From positions 1-64,000 of the forward strand of contig JAANDG010000475.1 in assembly GCA_036852015.1 (NCBI GenBank): 64,000 bases of DNA, written 5' to 3'. Position 1 is the first letter of the stretch. Every line of letters begins with the position of its first letter. The notes below the pieces were generated by a model. That model had not been told where the DNA came from. It ran no database searches and worked only from the letters and a program-made list of their open reading frames with translations. This document shows positions 15,942 to 29,000 of this stretch, piece after piece. Made by a program: the position numbers and the translations under genes. This DNA comes from Pelodera strongyloides. Its lineage: Eukaryota > Nematoda > Chromadorea > Rhabditida > Rhabditidae.

Positions 15942-16088
15942 CTCAGTCACTTGAACGTCTTCTGGCACCTTCGAATCATCGACAAATAGTTTCTCCTTAT
16001 TCACGGTTTTCTCAATTCCCAACTTTCCGAGTTCCACAACTGTACCAATGGGAGATGGAGTGAGGAACTCAATCCTATGGCCTCTCAC
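15942..16088 (-). CDS. Orphan exon downstream of the ZP gene
   Basis: Exactly 49 codons lie between a good acceptor (TACCTTTTAG) and a donor (GTAAAT), phase 0 at both sides. It reads VRGHRIEFLTPSPIGTVVEL near its start and ends DVQVTE. ZP precursors often continue past their basic cleavage site into a C-terminal segment, so this may be a further exon of the neighbouring ZP gene through another splice form. The last ZP exon as I read it ends in a stop, and its phase does not match this exon. It could also belong to a separate gene. Confidence 0.4.
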
Positions 16089-16223
16089 CTAAAAGGTAAC
16101 AAACTAAACACGATATACGTATTCCTTCATTTCACAACATCATGGGGTGACACCGTATGCCGTTGTTCAATTTCAGTAAATAAATAAATCTTTTCAGAAT
16201 CACAATTTTTTATTATTTATTTA

Positions 16224-19200
16224 TTAACGCCCGTTCTGAGCCGCGCGACGGTTGCGCGAGCGACGATTCCTGAAAGAAATTTAGATAAATTACTGTGGGG
16301 GAAACTGGTTTGCATAATTTTTTTCGTTTGCTGTTTGTCTAAAGGTTTGTCTAAAGGTGCCAACGTAATCCTAGTTTTCACTTAGCCATTCATCAAGTAG
16401 AAAGCTAAGGAGAAGGCATGAAGTGAAATCTCGGGAGGTAACTTGAGGAAAGATGTACCTTGCAGGTGAAATATATATACTCACGTTGCGAGATCTCCAG
16501 TGAACAGATCCTTATTGCATTGTGGATAACAGTTGAAATTGCATGGTTCAACTAGTGCTTGATAGACGACTTCAGTCTGCAAAAAAAAACTTTTTATATT
16601 TGAATCTTTTTAACTTTTTATATATGAATGTGACATTTAACAATCAATTCAAGCACCACTTCATCCCCTTTATGTATTACCATGTGATACTAGTGATAAT
16701 TAAACGAAATATAAGAATCTGAAAAAAACTGCTTAATCTATAGATTTGTTATTTACATGAAACAACTGTACAAACGACTATGTACCATGCTACTGTACTG
16801 TACACTACACTGTAGTCATCTACAGTAAACTATACCTTATGTGGAAACCCTGTAAACTGTAGTTCAATATCAAGTTCATCTGCGTTTATTCGGCGAATAC
16901 TTGTAATAATATCACGATCCACCACACAACTGAAAATAGAGTAAAGCATTTCGTTCAAGGGTCAGGCTCACAAGAAAATCAATTTGTTTTGAAAAATCTT
17001 AAATTTGAGCATGAGTATGCATAATAAAATGATCCGTAAAATAAGTGGAGTCCTATCGATTCGGATTGCTAACGCGTTGAATTCTAAACGTCAAAACCGT
17101 TCCATAATAAACTTCAGATGTCGAGTCTGATTCTGCCGGGGAATGACCATAATTCATAAGCGTTCAAAAGTGGCCCTTACCCATCTTCATCTATCAAAAT
17201 ATATTTGGTCTTCAGACTGACATCTTGAGCCACCAAGTTGCGAATTGAGAAATCAGCACTATCCACCAGGTCCTAGATAAGAGAATACATAAAGTATTCA
17301 AATAAAATAAATACTACAAAAAAGAGCAGCAGAATAAGAACAAGAAAGAGAACGGTACTGTGCACTACTGCCCCACTGCTTGTTTTTATTTAGTTTACGC
17401 AATTTAGCATACCAAGCCAAAAACTACAGTTGTTAGCAGGAAGATCTCGATATTGACCCCTTTTACTTTACAATAGTATTCTCGGTTTACACGTCTTTTT
17501 TGGGTATAAATAGTTGCTCTCGGCACATCACATAATCCAAAAGATACAGTAAACCTAAATATAATAAACTTGACACAAACCCTGTTGATTCTGATCACTA
17601 AATGTCCTTTTTCTCCCAGGTTTACGTGTTCCGCTGCGGATCCGCTCTTCATCACGCCCAAACTGAAAAAAAAAAGTTTTTTTTTGTACGAAGGTGCTTG
17701 AAATTTTCAAAATCGATTTGTTTATATGCTTATTGCAGATCCACTGTCGTATTCATATAGTGCCCCTTATTTTTTTAATCACTGATCGACTACTTACTGA
17801 GATTCTCTGCGTACAATAACAAACGTGGCAACAACAAACGCCGTTAGCTGTTTGTAATAAAGAAAGCGTATACTTACGTAAACTTCGGCTTAGTAGTAAT
17901 CGGACGGTTAGTCCGCGTTGCCGCTGCTGGCAATATTAGTCCTTTGTGGCTGAAGACAAAATGCTTATCAAGTTTGTAAAATTAAACTTTGAAGTATCGA
18001 AGCCTGTACTTGCTTTGTTATCAGTTCACAAAATGGTATCAATATGCAATATACTGACCATACACAAGCAACCTGAAATTTGCAAACTCACAGTCTGGTG
18101 TTATTTCCGTCCATAACATTCATTGCAACTGAAAGTGTTTGTTCGGCTTGCTCCATTTGAGTGTGAATACGACAGTGGATCTGCAATAAGGGAAAGAAAC
18201 CATCGAGTACAGTAGCTCACGGAAAATCTCGGTTTCCTCCGGAATTTCGTTTGGGGTTTTGTACATAATAGAGGCATTTTAGTTTATAGAGCCTGAGGCC
18301 AGTTCCAATAAAATTTACCGCTGGGGTAGGTTACAGGCGTCTCCTCTCGCTTTCTCTGATTTTGACGGCTGCGAGAGAAAGCCGAGAGAGCACGCTAAAG
18401 AGGAGACGCCTCTAACCTACCCCAGCGGTAAATTTTATTGGAACCGGCCTCTAGTGAGAGACAGGAAAATAAAAGCATTTTTTTTGACCACGGTAAGTAC
18501 CTGTATGATCTTATCGCGTATTGTCACCAAATCAGTGCTTCCTTCCTTCAAATGCAGAAGGCCAGAATAGGAAGAAATTGGGAAATCTTTCTTTTCGATC
18601 CCACAACGGTCATAGCTGAAAAACCCATTAAATTAATTTGGCACAGATAATGCGTCGACGCTGTCAAAGTTTATGATAGTACATGATTCCATCGAATTTT
18701 AATGCTGATGATTCGAAGTTATATTGGTAAATTACAGGCAATTATTCACAGTACGGTATTGTTAGACAGGTCAAGAAGCTGTATAAAACACTCACGGTAT
18801 CTCCATATCGAAATCATAATCGGCGGAAATATTCTTCTGACAAACAATCTCTTTTCCCTTCTTTGTGCGTAATTGTCCGGAGAAGAGTTTCATTGAATTG
18901 CCGTGCAATTCCAGAGATCCAGTTTTGCACTTGAGAGCAACTGAAAGAAAATGATTAAAAAATGCTTGCATGGTCTATAACAGTTTGATATGACGACAAA
19001 TAGGCATGCGTCGACATCTATTGTGAAATTATAAATCATCCTTACTGACTCGTTGAACGTCGATGAGCTGCTTTAGGCTTTAGCTTCACCAGAGTTTTGG
19101 TATTTTGTTACTTATTTACTATTTATTATTTATTAAATAAAACCACAGGCACAGGGTGTGCATCTGAGAAAATAAAGTAGTATATAACTCGTCGTGTTGT

Positions 19201-21226
19201 CTTGATTAGCAAACAGGTAATTTGACATTAAAACAATGGAAATCAAGCGTAACATATAGGTAATGGCGTCCAAAAATGGGCCACGAAATATTCCAACTAC
19301 ACAAAAATAAAGAAGAAACTCACATTCAATACAATCATCCAATTCTCCAGTGCTCAAATGCTTATCATTTAGTCCCATTGGATTTCTTCCGATTATTTTT
19401 GCCGTCACGTGGTTTAAGTAACAAGTCATCGTGGATGAATCGAACGTGTACATTCTACAGAGCGCTTCGCGTTCGACGCGCTGAATTAGGTAGGTTTGAG
19501 TTTGATTGAGAAAATAGTTATTTAGGAAATCGACCGAGGCCATATGAACTAGTCACAAAAAGAAGCAGTCACTTTTTTTTTCAAAAACAAAAATTTGCAA
19601 ACGATTCTTACCGTAAGACATTCTCTTTCGCATGCTTCTTTATTCGGCACGGCAAATATTCTCTCATCATAGTGGTCAATTATACCGGCCGACTTCATGC
19701 TAAGGAAACTACATGTAGTGACAAGAGAGGGTTCTGTAAAGTATAGAAATAAGAGAAGATTCGAAACACCAGCTTAGCTTATTTTGTTAAGTTATTGTTA
19801 AACAATAAACGCACGTTGTATGCAATTATTTTCATAGAGGTCTACATTTTCATTGAACCGATAGAAGTTTCGAGTGTTGTAGACGGCCTGAAAGAATTGT
19901 GAGTTAAACAATTACAAGTTTATTACGGTTATATTTTTAAACTAAATTGACACAAACGTTGCGGTTATAAAGAACTGCGTCAATGGAAACTAGTGCTGGA
20001 GCTAGACCATCGCGGATTCTTGTAACAACTTACAAAACATGATGTTCAAACTTTCGGATAATTAAAAAGAGAGAACATAAATAAATAAATAATTTAAAAT
20101 TTGAATACCTGGAGTGTGGCCACCGATAGACTGCATTCTCCACTTATTCGATTGTAAAGCGCGGACATGCAATTATCTCTGGAAATTTATTTCTTACGTA
20201 TTATGTACCATACCGTAGTATTCGTAATGCATTATGTACCATACCGTAGTATTCGTAATGCATTATGTACCATACCGTAGTATTCGTAATGCATTATGTA
20301 CCATACCGTAGTATTCGTAATGTATTATGTACTATACCGTAGTTAGCCGTAGTATATGACCTTACCGTGGTATACGTAATGTTGTATATGCAAAAACGTT
20401 TCCGATACTTTTTCGGAAAAAGATTTGAAAATAAAACTTACGATTGTGCACAGAGTATCAAACATGTTTCCACTGACTCGGTATGTTGGGATTCAGTAAT
20501 AAAACTTTCTTTTATTAATTCGCGATTTGGAAATTTTTCAAAAGACCAGCTCCGTTCGGGGCACATCTCGGTGAATTTGGCTGAAACAAAATGTATTAAA
20601 ATTTTGGGCATTTAATGTAGAGCTCTCTCTCTCTTCACACTTTATCTATAAGCGGTTCTAATAAGTGCGTTGTTAGTAAACTAGCTCACCAGGTACGCAA
20701 AACTTCCTCCCCGAGTAAATGACATGCTCTGCAACCGGCAGTTTTGTCGGTATTCCCGCCACAGAAGTATCAATTAATTGACAATGTGGTGACATATTCA
20801 CATCCAACAAATAATTCACGGATGAACAACGAGGGTTCTGAAAAATAGGATTTAATTTTAAGATAAATAAACTATTAGTGGTTTCGTTAGCGCTCTCTAG
20901 TCCAGAAGAGTGTTATAAATATAAAATCCTTGAAATCTTTTAAAATAAGGATATTTTTGGTTTTACCGTACAAAGACAGTTACTGAAAATGCAGCTGGTG
21001 GAATGTATATAGCTAGTACCGTAAGTATGTGGATGTTGCGTCGCAAGCCTTATATCCTAATTTTCCCTAATATTTGTCGCATCTTCCTAATTAATAAAAA
21101 TTAGTATTACCTTATTACATAGTTGCAGACAATCCAATAGATTGTCTAGTTCTGTTTCTTCAAGTATTTGACCGTAAGCAACTGCATGAGATTCTATTTG
21201 GTACGACCACTCGGAGCATTTTAATT
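16224..21226 (-). CDS. PAN-domain and zona pellucida (ZP) domain extracellular protein
   Basis: Sixteen exons join in phase: 21111-21226, 20690-20837, 20442-20580, 20109-20178, 19815-19887, 19612-19733, 19324-19480, 18796-18940, 18501-18615, 18092-18180, 17878-17949, 17581-17662, 17181-17272, 16836-16929, 16485-16576 and 16224-16269, giving about 549 residues. Three PAN/apple-like modules come first (LKCSEWSYQIESH...LDCLQLCN; MCPERSWSFEKF...CLILC; TCSFLSMKSAGI...CERECL). A ZP module follows from FALKCKTGSLELHGNSM through YDRCGIEKKDF to CNFNCYPQCNK. The end is strongly basic (NRRSRNRR), a furin-type site as in ZP proteins. Such proteins polymerise in apical matrix or cuticle of nematode epithelia. 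A signal peptide exon is not identified; a 26-nt exon at 22379-22404 is a candidate. AATAAA overlaps the stop region. Confidence 0.8.
18295..18451. mobile_element. Foldback element in a ZP-gene intron
   Basis: Inverted arms of about 55 bp, starting GAGGCCAGTTCCAATAAAAT and including GGGGTAGGTTACAGGCGTCT, are mirrored on the right with few changes across about 45 bases. It lacks TTAA ends. It lies in the intron between exons ending 18180 and starting 18501. Confidence 0.8.
20198..20381. repeat. Tandem repeat, 31-bp unit, about five copies
   Basis: The unit GCATTATGTACCATACCGTA plus GTATTCGTAAT repeats with identical middle copies and diverging last copies. It lies in an intron of the ZP gene, next to exon 20109-20178. 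There are no spacers, so it is a plain minisatellite. Confidence 0.9.
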
Positions 21227-21643
21227 CTGAAATATTTCCGATTAACATAGTTCACGCAGCTCGGAAAAACTTCCTCGCATGAGAGCGCGAGGGAACTTAG
21301 CCATGAAATTTTGAATAAAAACCAACCTGCTTTTACGTAGTAGTTTAATAATATGGATAGGTTAAATAAAAATATTGAAATTGTGCTCCTAGGTTTTCCC
21401 ATTCTGAAAATACTTTTGGAGTTTCGTCATTCAGGGAAATCTCTACTTAGACTCACGTTGGCGATAGTAAATAAAAGTGAATGTAATTATTTTCCTATAA
21501 ACATGAAGAAGATTCAAGAGACTTGTCGAGAAACCCAAGCCAAGAAACACAGATTAGGAGAAAATGATATTCAGAACGTTTTCGCCATCAATACTGAGTT
21601 TGAATATTACTACCGTAATCAACATTTAAAGCGAAGTCTGAAC

Positions 21644-22064
21644 TTAAAGGAGGAGGCTCACGAAAACTACACCCTACATATCTTTCCTTTTATCGAAGGA
21701 TGATGGTTTGTCCTTCCAAAAAACAAGCATTATAGGGTTCAGCTCTTTAGTTTGGAGGAATTAATTAATATAAAGAACTCGATGTCAAATAAAATAATCT
21801 ATCGTATGCAAGGTAGACTTCAAAGCTAAACATGCAAATTTACAAGTCATTTTGCAAGCCAGCACAACATTTGCATGCCCACTATGGAAATCAACTATTT
21901 TTTACGATCCAAAATTTTGATAAAATTCATAGTTTTATATTGATTTACTCCTTCCAGTTAAAAGCGTTTGCATTGTAAAGCATGTCTTTCGGAACTTAAT
22001 ACCATCATGTTTCGATAAAAGGAAACCATTCGAGCACTTCATTCTCGTGAGCCTCCTCCTTTAA
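21644..22064. mobile_element. TTAA foldback element, AGGAGGAGGCTCACGA family
   Basis: The ends read TTAAAGGAGGAGGCTCACGA and the mirror TCGTGAGCCTCCTCCTTTAA, allowing small differences, with TTAA at both sides. The interior is AT-rich, with ATGCAAATTTACAAGTC-like words, and has no reading frame of note. It lies upstream of the first clear ZP-gene exon. Confidence 0.8.
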
Positions 22065-22409
22065 CGAGAAAAACCGCAGTATTATTCTAAACCAAATAAG
22101 ATCTATACTAGCTAGTAATGCAGGAAAAACCATGCGTACGCGAAGCACGTGAAGGTTCATACATAAACAAGAAAAACAAGAATTTTGGCATTGCACCAAT
22201 ACTAAAGCACTCAACTAGTCTAACTAGGATGTTATGCAACCAGAACTGGAAAGGAAATGTAAAATAAACGGTAGAGTAAATTTTCGATTTCCAATAAAAT
22301 AAAAACTAAAACGTCCAGTGCACGAACCTAGAGGCACCAATATGTAAATGACAACCTAAAAAGCAGCGTTATATTCACCATATGCAGAGAACTGAACTCG
22401 CCAACTGAA

Positions 22410-25400
22410 AGAAACGGTTATAATGAAATTTAATTATGATAATGCACATAAATTCAATGTGTTTTGCAATGTAGCCCAATGATTTCTATATAATATATAA
22501 GCGGCTCTTTCCAATAAAATTAAAATTACAATATCTCACTACAGTAAGATGTAGATGTGCTGTGGTGCACAAACCATGAAACCGTACAAATGCCCTTTTA
22601 TTTTATAGCATTTCACGAGTTGACATACGTCCTTCACCAATGGATACTGCAGTATGAATGAAAACAAATTCTCAAGTTTTTTGAAAGCTAAAATGGTCGT
22701 GTAAACATCCCGTATATGCACGGGATGCGCCAAGGTGATAAAGAATAATGCGTGAAATGCGAAATGTACGATGCCCGCTAAATTGGTTTGCAGTTTTCTA
22801 CGGCTTTTCGGGGTGGTAATAATTATAATAATTTATTACTTACAAATACAATTCATATTGAACACATAATTATTATAATAAGTTGGCTCAATTATACATA
22901 GTTTATTTGAAGAAACCCATGAATATGTACGAACAACCTATACTGGTTGTTAGATTATAACCGAAAAACGTCGAGGCAGAACGTGGACGGAGTAGTAATT
23001 ATGAGTTATATATTACGTGCGGGTAAGTCAAGAGCGCCAACAAGTGTTTGAAAAACACAAGAAACTAACAAATAAGATAATTTGAGATTGAGGGTAATTG
23101 AAATAATTTTCGGAAACAAAAACGTGTACTCTTATATGCACTTCCCTGATAGACACCAAAACACATCGTATTTCGTGGGGGCAAAACAATTTGTTTGACA
23201 ATATAAAAACAAACTATACACATTGACAATGCAAGTTGGCATACAAGTCGCGTGCTAAGCGCGCTTGCTCGCCATTGCGTGCATTCTGCGCGCAACTCGC
23301 GAAATGATTTTCACGCCGCTCGCACATCCGCGCGAAATACGAGGAGATCATTTAATTCTTAGTTCTTAACCTACATCAAAAAATGAATGCACATAATCAT
23401 GGAATTCTGACGTTGTAAACTGACGAGATTTTGGTGGATTCTAAGCCGCGTAGTTTGGACTATAAGACGTTGAGAAGATGCAATTGAACTAAATTTGAAG
23501 AAAATGAGACTTCTAATAGTTTTATTGGCGTCGTAAAGCAATTGGCGCAAAGGGGTACAGGACAGCCGGCCTTCAGGTTGCTTTGTAAATTGTAGACTAT
23601 ATTTTGGGATTTTTGTTTGGTACTTGCCTCTGCCTATGGCATGATGGCTAATCTGCTCACCATTTTAAAAATAGCACTAGTTTGAGAAATTCATAAAAAC
23701 TGTTCTTCTATAGTGGTTTATTACTTTATTAAAACTTAAAAAGAGCCTTTTTCATAAACGGATTTTATTGAACAACATAATTTACAAAAAAAAATGGTTA
23801 GAGCACGATGCTGCTTCATAGTTCCAGATGATCGAGTAGTTAGACATCGCGCAACTTGGAGTCAAGCATAAATTTTACACTACCACTGCGGAGAAAATAT
23901 TCGAAATAAGGGTTAAGACAACACTTATCCGAAAGCGAATAAGCGAAAGCTGGTTTTATCCCAATGCGTTCGAATGACCCCTCAAAACTGGTTTTGGGTA
24001 AGGTGAAGGTGAAAACCAATTACTCAAACGGGGAGATGAACAGTGAAAGGGACGGACTTTGGGGAGGGAGGGATTAGGGAATTGGGAGAGATTCAGGGAG
24101 GGGGAGAAGTTTAGGGAAGGGGAAATAAGTGAGATAAAGGGGCGAGCGGGAAGAAATGGGTTCGAAAATCCTTCCGGATTCGAAAGGGCAATTAGACGAG
24201 CGCCGCGAACGGATGTTCCGGATTTCGCGCAGTAAAACGAGTATACGCCTTTGTTGAACCAAACATGGTGTGAATACCCGGTAAAAGGTTCTAAAATGTA
24301 AGTATGTAAGGAAACTGAAACGTTAGGCCATAAATGTGGTTTGTGAAGTGGTCATTGGACAACTGCATTTTCATGTGTTGTATGCAAATTCCTTGCACCA
24401 TCATATAGAATATGTTTCACAGCAACACATTCCGCTTTAAAGCGAATATGTAGGCACTCAAAATGAGCAAAAAAAAGCGAAACTAGCGTTTCCATACCAG
24501 ACGTTAATTTAAATAGGCGACTGAATATGTAAATACGAAATTGGAATGCGCTGTATCTTGAATCTTGCTATTTGCCGATTTAAACTGAAATTTATTCAAT
24601 CGGACCCAAATTTATGCAAGGGTTCCGAATTAGCGTTTACTATGGAAAAGGCGAGCTTTGTAATTGATTTTCTTTTAAGTGGGTAATTGTAGACAACTTT
24701 TGTTATTGTTTCCTTAATGGGCAACACGCATTCTATTAATACAGCTTAACTTCAAAAAGGGCCTACATATTCCCTTTAAATTTGAATTAAATGTAGCACA
24801 GCACACCAAGAATATGAAAACACATAAGGAACGAACCGACTACACATTTTTATATATTATATCAGATCAAAAAGCCTCCCCTTCGGAACAGGCTCCCCGC
24901 TGAGCACTGGCCCATTTACTGTATTTGGAGCAAGATATGGAAAGTGGTGGAAAGTTTCATATCGCAGTTTAATCTTAAGTTTATAGAAGAGGAAAGTGGA
25001 GCAAGATCATAAAAGAGAACGGAAAACTAAAATAATTCCGAACTAACAACCACAGAAAATCCGACTAGATAAGGTAATGACTGCATAGGTTTTATCGTAC
25101 AGAGAAAAAGAGGAAGAAAGCACATTTAGTGAACCCTTAGCCCTCACGGAAAAACATCCGAAGCTCGATTTGGCAGCATACAGGTTTGTGTACTGCATAC
25201 ATAGATGATTGCTAGATTTGATAGAGACTGAGCATATCTACCCACCTAATATTTTCTGCTCTGACTATGTTACTGGGTTATATTCATATGAAACCTTCTG
25301 CGAAAGGTAAAATCCGCTTAAACCAGCTCCTATTGAGGGCACTATGGGGATTTATAGTATAAGTGAGCGGTATGTGTGGTCAGTCAGGTTTTACAAGCCA

Positions 25401-28400
25401 ACGAAGCACTAAAAGAGGAGTAACTTGCAAATCCTGCGCCTTTGTACTTTATGCCTACACCGTCCGAAACTATTCTCCCGCAGTTTCTACACAGTACATC
25501 ACATCACCTTGTTCTCAACAACATTTAATTTCATATATTTATATGCAAGGAATTAAAAATTGAGCTGTACATATAAATCCTTCATGATTGCATCCGAAAC
25601 AAACTATATAAACAAATAAAACTGAATTTGACTAGCGGTAAAGTAATCCCTTGTCAATGTATATATTATGAAGTCAAAGGGTGACTGCTAAACTACCGCA
25701 ATAATTAGGGTAGCGGTAGAGCGCGGGCGCGAACGAAACAGATCAACATACAAATTATAGACTGTTTTCGGGTCAGTGGTGAAGTTATTGACATTGCTGT
25801 CATTGGTTGAATGTGGTTGAAATTAAATTTATTCACAACTTATGTGAAATTGAAATTGTTCAATTCATTGAAGACAACAAAACAACTTTATTTAAAAAAA
25901 GCATCTTGCATAAAGTGTTTACGATTGTTGTTCAAAAGGGTAGAAACGAGCTTTTGCCGGGATCTTCCCGTATTAAATCAAGTGTTTACAAGCTGTGACA
26001 CAATCTTTTCGGGTGTCAATAACGGATTGTCTGACAAAGAGTATATCCATTTGGTTAATCTGCTAAGTCTTACGGACACCACAATTGCGGATATACAAAG
26101 AAATAAGAGGCGCGGGCCGCTATTTGACCTCACAATAAACCCCTTTATACACATATCGCGCACTTGTCATAAAAGATGTTTACTAATATTAGGAACTATA
26201 GAAACAAAATAATATGCTTTTTAGAACACAGACTTTTTTAGAGCAATGAACGCAAATGATCTTAAAGTAATTATCAAAAACAAGCGTGTCAAATATGTGC
26301 CATTTCGATGGTTTACTTCATGTGTACAATAATGTCAAGAAATGAATAACTCTTATGAAAAATCTGAATTTTTGAAATGTTTCTATAGCATCTAAAACTA
26401 CGGCGAATACAGCATTCTCTGAAAAGTTGAACCATTATACTGATATTATTCAAGGCATGCAAAAGCTAATCTGAAATCTGAATCAGTGGCGCAATCCCTA
26501 GGGATTTCCCAACTATCGGCATCTTGAATTGGACCCACCCTTAGAAAATTATCATATTTGAAGGAAAAGAAAGAGAAACGGTGAATTGACATACTAAAAA
26601 TCATGCAAGCTAGCGGTATTTTAAGTATTTCAGAGTACCTTGCTTAGATTCTATGTGATGTTATTAATGCATAATGGTTTGAGGGCTTAAAATGCAACAA
26701 ATAGTGCATGGCAGAACTCCAATAAGTATGAATTATGAAGCTTCGTTACGGCTCTCAACCACATATGTTCAAATGAAAGGTTTGAGTCTGAGTATGCTAA
26801 TTTCAGTAGACTTCTGTTGGGCGAGTCAGTGTCGGACCGATCGTAATCCAAAACGGGACAAGGCTTGTTCTTGAAAAGTGCTCGGCTTTTTGAGGGCTCG
26901 ATTTAGTCTCTCTGAATAGCTAGAGGATCTATCGCTCAGTTTTCCCTCTTCACAGTGAAAACGATTACAGAAACTGGGTCAAGACGCTGGTTAGGGAGTG
27001 GTTAGAGTATGTGGAAGATGGAGAGAGCCAGAGAAAGAGTAAGCTCATGAAACGCAACCTTTAATGTCGCTCGGGCTCGTAGAAGGCGAAATTACCGGGT
27101 GAGGACCGGGGTGAAAGTTTTTGTTTTTCGGAATTATGACATCGAACACAGTGGTAGGATGTGGGACAAATTGTGAACGCGATTAATCTATGGAACGGAG
27201 ACAAACCAGTCTCAAGAGAGGGAAAATAAGTGTAACATTTTATTTTTGTTTTGAAAATATACATTTTTTTGTTTCGCTATTTATCGCGTGCGAAACATAG
27301 GAGTCGGTTTGCCAGGGAACTTTCGAAGTTTTTCAAAGGAATGAAACAAAAAGAGTTTGCGTTGGTATGCACGCAAAGAGACACATGTGGTTGACCTCTT
27401 GGTATAGTTTGTCCAGCTGCTTATTTGAGTAGAGATAAGAGACCCACTTTATGGTGGGGCTTTGTGAGCTCGGCTTCCCTCATATGCTAATTATGATTAG
27501 TGCTTTCTACAGTGATCATACAAAAATGAGTATGCACATTGTTTAAATAGAACGGCCGACAAATACAATTCCACGTTTACTAACATCAAATTCGAACAAT
27601 TTGGAACTGAATACTAGGTACAAGGTTAGGGAAGCTTGAGTGGATTGAAACTGCAATACATTTACAAGTATTGAGTACTTTCACAAATGCTGACATTAGC
27701 AGTATACGAAAACTGGCGAACCAATATATGCAACTAAACACTGGCATTCAATACTAGAATTCCCAAGTACCATTGTCCATTGCACAAATTAATTATGACA
27801 AGTGGTGGTGTCTATCCGTGGTGTCCGTACCATTGTGGTACCCCAATCAACGGCGCGGCGGTAACAATTGGGCGGTAACGGCGCCCACCAACCAATAGTT
27901 AAAAGAGGGACGTATAAATGGGGGTACACTAGGTGCCAGCCGTAGGCCATTATGCGCCCGCGCCGAGTTAATTCATTGTTGGCCAACAGAGAACACAAAG
28001 GCACCAAGGCAACAACACCCTTTAACCGATGCTTTTAGACCATGGAAACCAAATTGAAGTAAAATTTTCGCCAGTAGCCAAGGTGAATGGTGTAGTGTTT
28101 TGAGAAAACTACACGGATAACCTAGCTTTTCCTTAGTTTTGAGTTGCTGAATTCCGCACATCTTTTGACAGCTATGAACAACTAAAACTGACGGTGAAGG
28201 AACTGTGGGATAAAGAGGAATAAAGTGGTTGACTCAAGGAATAGCTTGCTTATAGTGTGCCACTTTTTTATTTTTCAGTTAGAATGCATCCGGAGGAAGA
28301 AATTTGTTGTAAAATCACGTAATTTAATATTTTGCATCAGAAGCCTTATTCGTGGGTTCGTTTAACACAGTGGTAAAGTATTACCTGCGAAATATAATCC

Positions 28401-28990
28401 TAGATGCAGATAGGGTACCTACTCACGAATGTATACGATGTTACGATGTACGATATTATTGAGATAGCTATACTACTGAAGCGCTATTTTGAAAGAACTG
28501 GTGCGTGATGGTGTAAATGGTGGGCACCTCGTTGTGTGGCCCACTGGGTCACATTAAGCGCTTAGCATGTCAGGATAAATAATGGCCTAGAAGCGGCCAG
28601 ATGTAAAGCGAATTAGTCTAGGCTCCAAAACGCTACCAATTCTTATAGGAACAGAAACAATAAACATAGTTATGTTTGGTTGAAATCATTATAATTTGCG
28701 ATTCTGTCATGCAAGATTCACGAATATCTTCTATTTTTTATTTATACAGTCTTTTGGAATATAATAATTCAAACAAAGGAAAGACAACAAGAAAGACAAA
28801 TCATTATTCTTCAAAATACACCCGTTGCGAAAAATTGCAGTGAGAATCATTGAGAATGGTTGCTAAATGATATGATCACAATACTGTTTGAAAACCGCAT
28901 CATAAATGGTAACCTCAAACACGTAATAAAGTAGGTGTTAAATTATATTAAATAAATTGTAATCACGAGCAATTAGCGATATAATATGTT
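22410..28990. other. Long stretch without a supportable gene
   Basis: AT-rich sequence with short GC-rich patches (for example 23240-23340 and 24150-24240) and one MITE-like element at 24437. Two overlapping plus-strand frames at 25807-26212 read protein-like in parts (NGLSDKEYIHLVNLLSLTD) and could be a frameshifted old exon. No splice-consistent gene was found on either strand. Confidence 0.5.
24437..24779. mobile_element. TTAA foldback element, AATATGTAGGC family
   Basis: The left end is TTAAAGCGAATATGTAGGCA; the right end mirrors TTAAAGGGAATATGTAGGCC. The arms are diverged inside. A sequence like its right half, including ATTCTATTAATACAG, is found at about 36460-36522 inside the BEL/Pao element. 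Confidence 0.65.
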
Positions 28991-29000
28991 TTGCCTTATG

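Noticed and set aside
20198..20381. CRISPR-like array
   Set aside because: The 31-bp units are directly adjacent without unique spacers, and the genome is eukaryotic.
25807..26212. Two overlapping plus-strand frames as a gene
   Set aside because: They lie in different frames, have no splice partner, and the reading is only partly protein-like; kept as a note in the gene-poor stretch.
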